Source of the DNA: RGIG4079 sp045576735
GTDB lineage: Bacteria > Bacteroidota > Bacteroidia > Bacteroidales > Muribaculaceae
NCBI GenBank assembly: GCA_045576735.1
Contig: JAZNGZ010000001.1
Location: 4,743-68,742, forward strand
DNA: 64,000 nt
Direction: 5' to 3'
Part shown: positions 15,808-23,758 of the stretch, one piece after another
Position numbering within the stretch: position 1 is the first letter of the stretch
Layout: each line of letters starts with the position of its first letter
Notes under the pieces: generated by a model
Told to the model about the DNA's origin: nothing
Databases searched by the model: none
What the model saw: only the letters and a program-made list of their open reading frames with translations
Position numbers and translations under genes: made by a program

Positions 15808-18558
15808 ATGGAAGATAAAAAATTACTACTCATTGATGCTTATGCGTTAATATATAGAGCTTATTATGCCTTGATACGTGCCCCGCGAATTACCTCAAAG
15901 GGATTGAATACCTCGGCTATTTTCGGGTTCTGCAACACGCTTGACGATGTGTTGCGCAAAGAAAACCCCACGCATGTGGCAGTGTGTTTCGACCCCAAGG
16001 GTGGCACATTTCGCCATGAGGCATATCCCGAATATAAGGCTCAGCGTGATGCACAACCCGAAGATATAACTCTCTCAATACCATATATCAAAGACATTCT
16101 TGCCGCAAATAATATCACAGTGATAGAGGTGCCCGGTTATGAGGCCGACGATGTGATAGGAACAATTTCACGCAAGGCCGAGGGTGAAGGGTATCTCACA
16201 TTGATGATGACCCCCGACAAGGATTATGGTCAGTTGGTGACCGACCGTGTGTTGATGTATCGCCCTGCGTTAAAAGGTGCGGGTTTTGAGGTGCGAGGAG
16301 TGAAAGAGGTGTGCGAAAAATATGGCATTTCTTCTCCGTTGCAAGTGATTGACCTTCTTGCGCTTGAGGGAGATGCGAGCGATAATATCCCTGGTTGTCC
16401 CGGTGTGGGAGAGAAAACGGCGGTGAAGCTTATTGGAGAGTGGGGATCGGTTGAAAACCTCATCGAAAATGTCGACTCGCTTAAAGGTGCCGTGCAAAAG
16501 AAGATTTCAGAGAATATCGAGAAGATAAAATTCTCAAAATTCCTCGTAACGATAAAAACAGATGTGCCGGTTGAGTTGAATCTTGATGATTTGGCTCGCA
16601 AGGAGGCCGATGAGGCACGATTGATAGAGATTTACACCGAGCTTGAATTCAAATCATTCTTGTCGAAGATGGGTGTGAAATCGGTTGCCGAACCGGTGGC
16701 ACAGCCGCAAGAACCATCATTGTTTGATGGTCCATCGCTTTTTGACGCTCCGCAAGAGGAACAAATGTGTATGAAGAGAGATGCTGAATATAGAGTGGTG
16801 ACAACTCTTAATGAAACTACCGAGGTGGTGGCTCAGGCATTAGGTTGCGGAGTTGTGGGCATGGCTGTATATGCTATCGGAGCCGACGCGATGACTGCAC
16901 GTTGGCAAGGGTTGGCATTATCGACACAAGAATCGAAAGCGGTGTATATAAAAATACCCGCCGAGAGCGAGGCGCGAGAGCAGATGAAGGTGGTGTTGAA
17001 GTTATTGCTTTGCTCAAAGTCGGTGAGATTTGTGAGCCACGATGTGAAACGCGATTATATCGTGTTGCATAATGAAGGTATTGACATGGGCGATAATTAT
17101 TACGACACCTCGGTGGCGCATTATCTGTTGCAATCAGAGATGAAACATGCGTTGCCATCGTTGGCGTTCACCTATCTTGGATGCATGGTGAGTAGCGGTG
17201 TAGAGGAGGCTCTTCAACGCAAAAACGGTGGTGCAATTGAAGATGCTATAGTGGATGATGTGATGTGTGAGATAGCCGATGTCACATTGAGACTATATGA
17301 AAAATTTGTTCCAATGCTTGAGCAAGAGGGTTTGACTTCGTTGATGGAAGAAATAGAACTACCCTTTGTGAAAGTGCTTGCCGATATGGAGATTGAGGGT
17401 GTGAGAATCGACGTGAATGAATTGGCAAAGATGTCGGAAAATCTTAGCTCTCGCCTTCATGATATTGAACAACAAGTATATGAACTAGCCGGTGGAGAGT
17501 TTAATATCTCGTCGCCAATGCAAGTGGGTGAGGTGTTGTTTGAACGATTGAAAATCGACCCTAAGGCAAAACGCACAAAACGCGGAGCCTATTCCACTAC
17601 TGAGGAGATATTGGAAAAATATCGAAACACACAACCTATTGTTGACAAAATATTGCAAATTAGAGGGTTGAAAAAGTTGTTGAGCACCTATATCAACGCA
17701 TTGCCTGAGTTGATAAACCCGGCTACAGGTAAGATTCATACTTCATATAACCAAACGGTGACGGCTACCGGGCGCATCTCTTCAACAAATCCTAATTTGC
17801 AAAATATCCCTGTGCGCACCGATGACGGTCGTGAAATACGCCGCGCGTTTATTGCCGATGAGGGGTGTGAACTATACTCGGCCGACTATTCGCAAATCGA
17901 ATTGCGATTGATTGCCGACATGAGTGGCGACGAAAATATGATTGAGGCATTTAATTCGGGTGCCGATATTCATCGAGCCACAGCGGCTAAAGTGTATGGA
18001 GTGGCTCTTGAAGAGGTTACCGATGAGCAACGTCGCTATGCCAAAACGGCTAATTTCGGAATCATATATGGTATTTCAGCGTTTGGACTTTCTGAGCGTT
18101 TGTCAATATCTCGTGGTGATGCAAAGAAATTAATTGATGGATATTATGAAAGTTATCCGCAGATGCGTCAGTATATGGACGAAACGCTTGAACAAGTGCG
18201 CAAAGATGGCTATGTGTCGACAATTAAAGGTCGCCGTAGATATTTGCCCGATATAAACTCGCGTAATGCAGTGGTGCGCGGTTATGCCGAGCGCAATGCC
18301 GTGAATGCGCCTATTCAAGGGTCAGCTGCCGATATAATAAAGGTGGCAATGATTGATATTGCCCGTGAGTTTGCCAAAGAAGGGTTGCGCTCAAAAATGA
18401 TAATGCAAGTGCATGACGAACTTGTGTTTAATGTTGCTACTCAAGAACTTGAACGAGTGAAAGAGATTGTAAAACGTAATATGGAAAATGCGTATCATGG
18501 GCGTGTGTCATTGATAGTATCGGCAGGAGTAGGTAAGAACTGGCTGGAGGCTCACTAG
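15808..18558 (+). CDS. polA: DNA polymerase I
   Basis: 916 residues. The N-terminal 5'-3' nuclease (about 1-290) has MTPDKDYGQLV and GDASDNIPGCPGVG. The middle domain (about 325-500) has the fold of the 3'-5' exonuclease, but its first motif is degenerate: the expected D-x-E pair is replaced by VVGMAVYAIG near residue 350, although SHDVKRDY and YYDTSVAHYLL remain recognisable. The polymerase domain (about 520-916) is intact, with DYSQIELR, KTANFGIIYGIS and VHDELVF. It fills gaps and removes RNA primers, probably without proofreading. A TATTTTTG box at 15773-15780 fits a promoter with a leader of about 20 bases. Confidence 0.97.
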   Translation: MEDKKLLLIDAYALIYRAYYALIRAPRITSKGLNTSAIFGFCNTLDDVLRKENPTHVAVCFDPKGGTFRHEAYPEYKAQRDAQPEDITLSIPYIKDILAANNITVIEVPGYEADDVIGTISRKAEGEGYLTLMMTPDKDYGQLVTDRVLMYRPALKGAGFEVRGVKEVCEKYGISSPLQVIDLLALEGDASDNIPGCPGVGEKTAVKLIGEWGSVENLIENVDSLKGAVQKKISENIEKIKFSKFLVTIKTDVPVELNLDDLARKEADEARLIEIYTELEFKSFLSKMGVKSVAEPVAQPQEPSLFDGPSLFDAPQEEQMCMKRDAEYRVVTTLNETTEVVAQALGCGVVGMAVYAIGADAMTARWQGLALSTQESKAVYIKIPAESEAREQMKVVLKLLLCSKSVRFVSHDVKRDYIVLHNEGIDMGDNYYDTSVAHYLLQSEMKHALPSLAFTYLGCMVSSGVEEALQRKNGGAIEDAIVDDVMCEIADVTLRLYEKFVPMLEQEGLTSLMEEIELPFVKVLADMEIEGVRIDVNELAKMSENLSSRLHDIEQQVYELAGGEFNISSPMQVGEVLFERLKIDPKAKRTKRGAYSTTEEILEKYRNTQPIVDKILQIRGLKKLLSTYINALPELINPATGKIHTSYNQTVTATGRISSTNPNLQNIPVRTDDGREIRRAFIADEGCELYSADYSQIELRLIADMSGDENMIEAFNSGADIHRATAAKVYGVALEEVTDEQRRYAKTANFGIIYGISAFGLSERLSISRGDAKKLIDGYYESYPQMRQYMDETLEQVRKDGYVSTIKGRRRYLPDINSRNAVVRGYAERNAVNAPIQGSAADIIKVAMIDIAREFAKEGLRSKMIMQVHDELVFNVATQELERVKEIVKRNMENAYHGRVSLIVSAGVGKNWLEAH

Positions 18559-18629
18559 GAGATATTGCATATAAAACGGTTTTTTTGTAAAAAAAATAGT
18601 TTTTAAGATAGAAATTAAAAATAAAATTC

Positions 18630-18637
18630 TACTTTTG
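18630..18637 (+). promoter_or_regulatory. -7 box for the Lys/Glu-rich lipoprotein gene
   Basis: TACTTTTG fits TAnnTTTG and lies 29 bases before the ATG at 18667. No clear -33 TTTG is present. Confidence 0.5.
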
Positions 18638-18666
18638 TGGAATAAATAATTAAAAAAATTAGAGAT

Positions 18667-19134
18667 ATGAAAAAGTTCTTTTATTTAGGAGCAATATTGA
18701 TGTTAATGGCATCATGTGGCTCAGGTGAAACAAGTAAGTCTACAAGTGCCGATGAGGATACTGCATCATACTATGACTGTGATCCAAATCAAATTGATCA
18801 AGCTGTTCCCAGTGGAGAATATGAAGGAAATGTAGATGAATCAGATGCCAATGGAAATGGTGACGAAACAACACTCCCTGAAGGAGTAGAGCCTGAAGAC
18901 GAAGAAACTTCAACTAAGGATAAGGCCAAAGAACTCTACGAAAAAGGGAAGGAAAAAGGAAAAGAAGTTGTAGAAAAAGGCAAAGAAAAGGTTAAAGAAA
19001 TAGACGAAGCAACTAAAGATGACCGTAAAAAGGCTGCTGAGAAGGGAAAAGAACTTTACGAAAAAGGTAAAGAAAAAGGAAAAGACGCCGTAAAAAAAGG
19101 AAAAGAAAAAATTAATGATTTATTAGATAAATAA
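18667..19134 (+). CDS. Lipoprotein with acidic linker and Lys/Glu-rich helical repeats
   Basis: 155 residues. A lipobox (MASC, Cys17) marks it as a lipoprotein. Residues 18-85 are acidic and disordered-looking. Residues 85-155 are a charged helix with repeated KELYEKGKEKGK and KKGKEK units, about 11 residues per turn pattern, similar to LEA-like or apolipoprotein-like helices. Such a helix could lie on a membrane or act as a periplasmic spacer (inference). I do not recognise a named family. It has its own -7 box and a perfect terminator, so it is a single-gene unit. Confidence 0.85.
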   Translation: MKKFFYLGAILMLMASCGSGETSKSTSADEDTASYYDCDPNQIDQAVPSGEYEGNVDESDANGNGDETTLPEGVEPEDEETSTKDKAKELYEKGKEKGKEVVEKGKEKVKEIDEATKDDRKKAAEKGKELYEKGKEKGKDAVKKGKEKINDLLDK

Positions 19135-19154
19135 TTGATAATAAGTATAAAGCA

Positions 19155-19188
19155 AAGCGGTGTGTCTAATCAAATTGACACACCGCTT
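19155..19188 (+). terminator. Terminator of the Lys/Glu-rich lipoprotein gene
   Basis: A perfect 12-bp stem AAGCGGTGTGTC with a 10-base loop, followed by TTTTG. Confidence 0.88.
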
Positions 19189-19328
19189 TTGTGTTATATT
19201 GATACACTTATTTTTACAATCTATTGAGTCGTGTTGAGAATTTGTTATTGCAAAATTTATTAATGAGATGCACAAAAAAAGAAAGTTGCTAACAAATTGG
19301 AAGCCAATTATTAACAACTTTGAAAATG

Positions 19329-19402
19329 TGGAGTATAGCGGACTCGAACCGCTCACCTCGACACTGCCAGTGTCGCGCTCTAGCCAGATGAGCTAATACC
19401 CC
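19329..19402 (-). tRNA. tRNA-Ala (anticodon GGC)
   Basis: 74 bases fold as a full cloverleaf on the minus strand. The anticodon loop CTGGCAG gives GGC. The acceptor stem GGGGTAT/ATACTCC has the G3:U70 wobble pair that identifies alanine tRNAs, and the discriminator is A. The CCA end is not encoded. Confidence 0.96.
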
Positions 19403-19415
19403 TTGTTTGCGCATG

Positions 19416-19447
19416 CAAAATTAATACTATTTTTGGGCGGTTGCAAA
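19416..19447 (-). promoter_or_regulatory. Promoter of tRNA-Ala
   Basis: A minus-strand TTTG (19444-19447) is separated by 20 bases (19424-19443) from TAATTTTG (19416-19423), 14 bases before the tRNA 5' end. Confidence 0.75.
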
Positions 19448-19593
19448 TTTTTGCGAAAAAATAATGCATAATAGTGAGCAAAAGAGTGTATTTGATTGTT
19501 TTTTTAAGATATATTAAGTCTTTAGGCGCGAAAAATAGTGTTAAATTAATGATTTTGTTACTATCTTTACAAAATATTTTATATTGGATAAAT

Positions 19594-20796
19594 ATGGGCT
19601 ATAAAAAACTGCTTTTTGCGCTTTCATTTTTCATGATGTCGGCATTATTTGTTTCGGCACAAGATATAATTGTTGGAGCTGCTCGAGTGGATCAATATGT
19701 TGATCAACTTAAAGGTAAAAAAATTGGTCTTTTCTCAAATCACACCGGAATGGTGGGGGATTGTCACATTCTCGATATAATGCTTGAAAATGGGCTTGAT
19801 GTTGAGGTGATTTATTCGCCCGAACATGGTTTCCGTGGAACTGCCGATGCCGGTGAGCAAGTGAAAAGCTCGGTTGACTCAAAAACAGGCATTCGCATTG
19901 AATCGCTTTACGGAAGTAACAAGAAAAAAGCATTGTCGAACGTTGAAATTTCGAAGGTTGACATCATTGTTACCGACATTCAAGATGTGGGGTTGCGTTT
20001 TTATACTTATTACTGCACAATGGTTGATTTGATGAATGCTGCAGTAGCAAATGGTAAGGAATTTATGGTTCTTGACCGTCCAAATCCTAATGGTATGTAT
20101 GTTGATGGTCCCATCCTTGATATGAAATATAAATCGGGTGTAGGGAAATTGCCTATTCCTGTTGTTCATGGTCTCACTCTCGGAGAGCTTGCTTTGATGG
20201 TTAATGGCGAAGGATGGCTCAATAATGGCGCTAAAGTGTCGTTGCAAGTGGTGCCATGTGAAAATTATACTCACCAAACTCGTTATGTGTTGCCGGTGGC
20301 TCCATCGCCCAATTTACGCACAATGAAGGCTATATACCTTTATCCATCAATGTGCTATTTTGAAGGTACATCAGTGAGTCTTGGCCGAGGCACAGATGCT
20401 CCGTTTGAGATTTATGGTCACCCAAAGATGAAAGGATGTGATTTCACATTTACTCCTCGCAGCGTGGATGGCGCTAAGAATCCTCCGTTGCTCAATAAAA
20501 AATGTTATGGTCGCGACCTTCGCACTCTTGATGATGAGGAGATTATTGCTCAAGGATTGAATTTAGAATATCTTATCGATGCTTATAAATGTATGGGGGT
20601 GTCGGTCAATGCATTTTTTGACAATGGATATACCTATAAAGGGGCTAAGGAGTTTTTTGAAAAACTTATAGGCGACGGAAGCATAAGAGGTATGATAGCT
20701 AAGGGAATGAGTGCCGAGGAGATAAAAGCTACATGGGCCGATGATGTAGAGGCTTTCAAGGCACAACGCAAGCCATATCTACTTTATGAAGAATAA
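19594..20796 (+). CDS. namZ: Exo-beta-N-acetylmuramidase NamZ-like (DUF1343, GH171)
   Basis: 400 residues. NamZ-type enzymes release MurNAc from the non-reducing end of peptidoglycan fragments. Family segments include IGLFSNHTGMV, YSPEHGFRGTADAGE, VDIIVTDIQDVGLRFYTY, VLDRPNPNGMYVDGP and SLGRGTDAPFEIYG. The signal peptide MGYKKLLFALSFFMMSALFVSAQ puts it in the periplasm. The ATG at 19594 is the start; an in-frame ATG at 19474 would add 40 residues with no family match, and a TATCTTTA box at 19562-19569 lies between the two. It heads a group with a sodium symporter and a WYL regulator, consistent with MurNAc salvage. Confidence 0.92.
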   Translation: MGYKKLLFALSFFMMSALFVSAQDIIVGAARVDQYVDQLKGKKIGLFSNHTGMVGDCHILDIMLENGLDVEVIYSPEHGFRGTADAGEQVKSSVDSKTGIRIESLYGSNKKKALSNVEISKVDIIVTDIQDVGLRFYTYYCTMVDLMNAAVANGKEFMVLDRPNPNGMYVDGPILDMKYKSGVGKLPIPVVHGLTLGELALMVNGEGWLNNGAKVSLQVVPCENYTHQTRYVLPVAPSPNLRTMKAIYLYPSMCYFEGTSVSLGRGTDAPFEIYGHPKMKGCDFTFTPRSVDGAKNPPLLNKKCYGRDLRTLDDEEIIAQGLNLEYLIDAYKCMGVSVNAFFDNGYTYKGAKEFFEKLIGDGSIRGMIAKGMSAEEIKATWADDVEAFKAQRKPYLLYEE

Positions 20797-20839
20797 TATT
20801 TGATAGTATAAAAGTTTAACCCACAAGAAAGATATAATA

Positions 20840-22297
20840 ATGGAAAACCATTGGATAGTAATCATTACGATAATAGCTTATTTTGCTCTATTGTTGTTAA
20901 TCTCTTATTTTGCTTCACGCAAGTCGGATAACGCCACATTCTTTTCGGGCAACCGCAAGAATCCTTGGATATTGGTGTCGATAGCCACTATTGGTGCGGC
21001 AATATCGGGAGTGACATTTATCTCGGTGCCGGGAATGGTTGAGGCTAAAGGCTATTCATATTTGCAGATGTGTTTAGGTTTTATTGTGGGGTATTTCTTG
21101 ATTGCATTTGTATTGGTGCCAATGTTTTATAAACGTAATTTGGTGTCGATTTATGGATACTTAGGTGAGCGTTTTGGAGTATCGACTTATCGAAGTGGTG
21201 CATGGTTTTTCTTTGTGTCAAAAATGCTCGGAGCATCGGTGCGTTTCTTGGTGGTGTGCTCAACGCTTCAAATCCTTGTGTTTGATCCATTGAATATCCC
21301 ATTTGTGCTTAATGTTGTGGCAACGATAGCGTTGATATGGCTTTATACTGCACAAGGTGGTGTTAAATCGGTGATATGGACCGATGTGTTGAAAAGTTGT
21401 TGCTTAGTGTTATCGGTGGTGTTGTGTATCTATTTTATTGCTCAAGGTATGGGATTTTCAATAGGCGAAATGGTTAGTGCAGTAGCTGGCGATAGTACTT
21501 CTCAACTATTCTACTTTGATGATCCTAAAGAAGGGACATATTTCTGGAAACAATTTCTTGCCGGTGTGTTTATGGTGATTGCAACAACCGGACTTGATCA
21601 AGATATGATGCAACGCAACCTCGCTTGTAAAGACTCAAAAGAGTCACAAAAGAATATGATTGTGAGTAGTATCGTTCAATTCTTTGTGATTGCGTTATTC
21701 CTTGTATTGGGTACTTTACTTGTGATGTATATGAAAAAAACCGGAATTACAATGCCCGAAAAGTCGGATGATATTTTCGGTCTTGTAGCTCAAAGTGCCG
21801 GAATGCCTGTTATTGTACTAATTTTGTTTGTGTTGGGGTTGATTTCAGCAGCATATTCAGCTGCCGGGTCGGCTTTGACATCGCTTACTACATCGTTTAC
21901 CGTTGACATTCTTGACGGACAAAAGAAATATAACGATGCAAAACTCACCCGAGTGAGAAAATTGGTTCATATTATGATGTCGGTACTAATGGGTTTGGTA
22001 ATTATTGTGTTCTATTATGCAAGCAATCAAGATGCTATTAGTGCAGTTTACACGTTGGCTTCATACACCTATGGCCCTATTCTTGGTTTGTTTGTGTTTG
22101 GGATGTTTATCAAACTACAAGTTCGCGACAAATGGGTGCCCGTGGTGTGTGTGTTAGCTCCTGCATTGTCGTGGGTGGTGCAATGGCAACTCAAAGAGCA
22201 ATTTAATTATACAACAAGTTTTGAATTATTAATAATTAATGCAGTATTAACAATAATAGGATTAGCATTGCTGTCGAAAGGAAAAATTAAAGAATAA
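20840..22297 (+). CDS. Sodium:solute symporter (SSS family)
   Basis: 485 residues with about 13 hydrophobic helices. SSS features include the N-terminal SYFASRKSDNATFFSGNRKNP, GAAISGVTFISVPG and the ATTGLDQDMMQRNLACKDSK segment between helices. It imports a small solute with Na+ across the inner membrane. It lies 43 bases after namZ, so the substrate is probably MurNAc or another cell-wall sugar released by NamZ (inference from context; family members also carry glucose, sialic acid or amino acids). No defects are seen. Confidence 0.92.
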   Translation: MENHWIVIITIIAYFALLLLISYFASRKSDNATFFSGNRKNPWILVSIATIGAAISGVTFISVPGMVEAKGYSYLQMCLGFIVGYFLIAFVLVPMFYKRNLVSIYGYLGERFGVSTYRSGAWFFFVSKMLGASVRFLVVCSTLQILVFDPLNIPFVLNVVATIALIWLYTAQGGVKSVIWTDVLKSCCLVLSVVLCIYFIAQGMGFSIGEMVSAVAGDSTSQLFYFDDPKEGTYFWKQFLAGVFMVIATTGLDQDMMQRNLACKDSKESQKNMIVSSIVQFFVIALFLVLGTLLVMYMKKTGITMPEKSDDIFGLVAQSAGMPVIVLILFVLGLISAAYSAAGSALTSLTTSFTVDILDGQKKYNDAKLTRVRKLVHIMMSVLMGLVIIVFYYASNQDAISAVYTLASYTYGPILGLFVFGMFIKLQVRDKWVPVVCVLAPALSWVVQWQLKEQFNYTTSFELLIINAVLTIIGLALLSKGKIKE

Positions 22298-22353
22298 AAC
22301 GAGCAATGTGTATCTCTCCTTATAGTAACCAAAATTAAAATAACCAAACTTCT

Positions 22354-23253
22354 ATGTCAAAAGACCTTTTCAACCGCTATATATGGTTGGTTGATACGAT
22401 TAAACGTTATGGCCGAATAACTCGAGAGGAGTTAAACGCTCGTTGGAAAAAATCGCCATTTTCTAATGGTGAGCCATTGCCTCGTCGCACATTTTATAAT
22501 TATAGAATGGCGATTGAAGATTTGTTTAAAGTGAATATTGAGTGTAATCCCTCAACATTCGAATACTACATTGATGAGGGTGATACTCATAATGAGAGTG
22601 TGACAGATTGGCTATTGAATACTACTGCAATGAGTAATGTATTAAGTGAATCGCGCAATATTTCTAATCGTATTTTTATTGAGGATGTGCCGTCGGCTCG
22701 TGAGTTCTTGTCGGTCGTTATAGATGCCTTAAAGGAGTTTAGACAGATAAAATTTACTTATCAACCCTACTCGCGTATTAATGCAACCCCCGATTTGGTG
22801 TTGGAGCCCTATTTCCTTAAGATATTCCGCCAAAGGTGGTATATTACCGGGCGTAATGTGAAGGAAGATAAGATAAAGACTTACGCGCTTGATCGCATGA
22901 AAGATGTAGTGGTGATGCAAGACACGTTTGAAGTGCCTGATGATTTCGATGCAGAAGAATATACTAAGTATAGCTATGGTATCATGTTTTCGCAAGGAGA
23001 GGTGAAGAATGTGTCGATAAAAACCGATTCGCGACAAGCAAAGTATTTGCGAGCATTACCTATGCATTCGTCGCAACAAGAGATGATTCACGACACTTAT
23101 TCCATTTTTAATTACAAGCTTCGCATAACACAAGATTTCGTTCAGGAATTATTGTCGTATGGGTCAAGTATTGTGGTGTTAGATCCTCCTGAGCTAAAGG
23201 CGATGGTAGTTACAAGCCTAGAGGAGTCGTTGGCTAATTATAAAGATAAGTAA
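22354..23253 (+). CDS. WYL-domain transcriptional regulator
   Basis: 299 residues. The N-terminal part (about 1-70) is a winged-helix-like DNA-binding region with YGRITREELNARW and LPRRTFYNYRMAIE. The central WYL domain (about 130-200) has IKFTYQPYSR, LEPYFLKIFRQRWYITGRN and IKTYALDRM. WYL regulators usually bind a ligand or nucleic acid and control nearby genes. It is the third gene of the namZ group, 56 bases after the symporter, and ends at a strong terminator, so it may regulate this operon (inference). Confidence 0.92.
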   Translation: MSKDLFNRYIWLVDTIKRYGRITREELNARWKKSPFSNGEPLPRRTFYNYRMAIEDLFKVNIECNPSTFEYYIDEGDTHNESVTDWLLNTTAMSNVLSESRNISNRIFIEDVPSAREFLSVVIDALKEFRQIKFTYQPYSRINATPDLVLEPYFLKIFRQRWYITGRNVKEDKIKTYALDRMKDVVVMQDTFEVPDDFDAEEYTKYSYGIMFSQGEVKNVSIKTDSRQAKYLRALPMHSSQQEMIHDTYSIFNYKLRITQDFVQELLSYGSSIVVLDPPELKAMVVTSLEESLANYKDK

Positions 23254-23273
23254 AATGCGAAACGTATAAATAA

Positions 23274-23313
23274 ACAAGAAGGTGTGTTGTTATAAAATGA
23301 CACACCTTCTTGT
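23274..23313 (+). terminator. Terminator of the namZ group
   Basis: A perfect 14-bp stem ACAAGAAGGTGTGT with a 12-base loop, followed by TATTTAG. The AT-poor stem could also stop transcription from the rubredoxin side. Confidence 0.85.
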
Positions 23314-23341
23314 TATTTAGATAGTTATTATATTATGAGGA

Positions 23342-23506
23342 TTATTCTTCAACTAATTCGAAGTCTTCTTTTGTAACACCACAGAGGGGACAACTCCAAT
23401 CATCGGGAATGTCTTCAAATGCAGTTCCGGGAGCGATACCGCCATCAGGGTCACCTACTTCGGGGTCATAAATCCAATCACATACAGTGCAACGATACTT
23501 TTTCAT
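23342..23506 (-). CDS. Rubredoxin
   Basis: 54 residues, too short for many gene callers. It starts MKKYRCTVCDWIYDPEVGDP and has the two CxxC pairs (CTVC at 6-9 and CPLC at 39-42) that hold one iron, with the usual acidic surface. Rubredoxin passes single electrons in the cytoplasm, often to oxygen- or peroxide-reducing enzymes in anaerobes. It is a single gene with a promoter at 23579-23609. Confidence 0.97.
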   Translation of the reverse strand: MKKYRCTVCDWIYDPEVGDPDGGIAPGTAFEDIPDDWSCPLCGVTKEDFELVEE

Positions 23507-23542
23507 AATCTTATTATTTAAATGGTTATTAATTTTTATTGT

Positions 23543-23565
23543 TTAACAACTAAAACTAGTTGTTT
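23543..23565 (-). promoter_or_regulatory. Hairpin in the rubredoxin leader
   Basis: The arms AACAACT and AGTTGTT enclose a 6-base loop in the untranslated leader between promoter and start. It could be an operator or mRNA-stability element; nothing more can be said. Confidence 0.4.
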
Positions 23566-23578
23566 GTTTTATCTATTG

Positions 23579-23609
23579 CAAAGATAATGGAATATTTCAG
23601 TTCTCACAA
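23579..23609 (-). promoter_or_regulatory. Promoter of rubredoxin
   Basis: A minus-strand TATCTTTG (23579-23586) has a TTG (23607-23609) 20 bases upstream. The implied leader is about 65 bases. Confidence 0.65.
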
Positions 23610-23717
23610 CCGATATAATCTATAGTTTGATAGAAATTCTCGATAATAATGAGTAAAAGTGTGGAATACAGCATGTTGCCTATGCGTGGTTACTTAAATC
23701 GTCTTGAATAAAAAAAG

Positions 23718-23750
23718 AAGGTGAGCTAATTTTTGAATTTCGCTCACCTT
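23718..23750. terminator. Bidirectional terminator, end of the acyl-CoA synthetase gene
   Basis: The stem AAGGTGAGC/GCTCACCTT has T-rich runs on both strands. It lies directly after the minus-strand stop at 23759. Confidence 0.85.
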
Positions 23751-23758
23751 TTTTGTTT

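Noticed and set aside
19474..19593. Upstream extension of NamZ
   Set aside because: It would add 40 residues before a clean signal peptide, and a -7 box lies within it.
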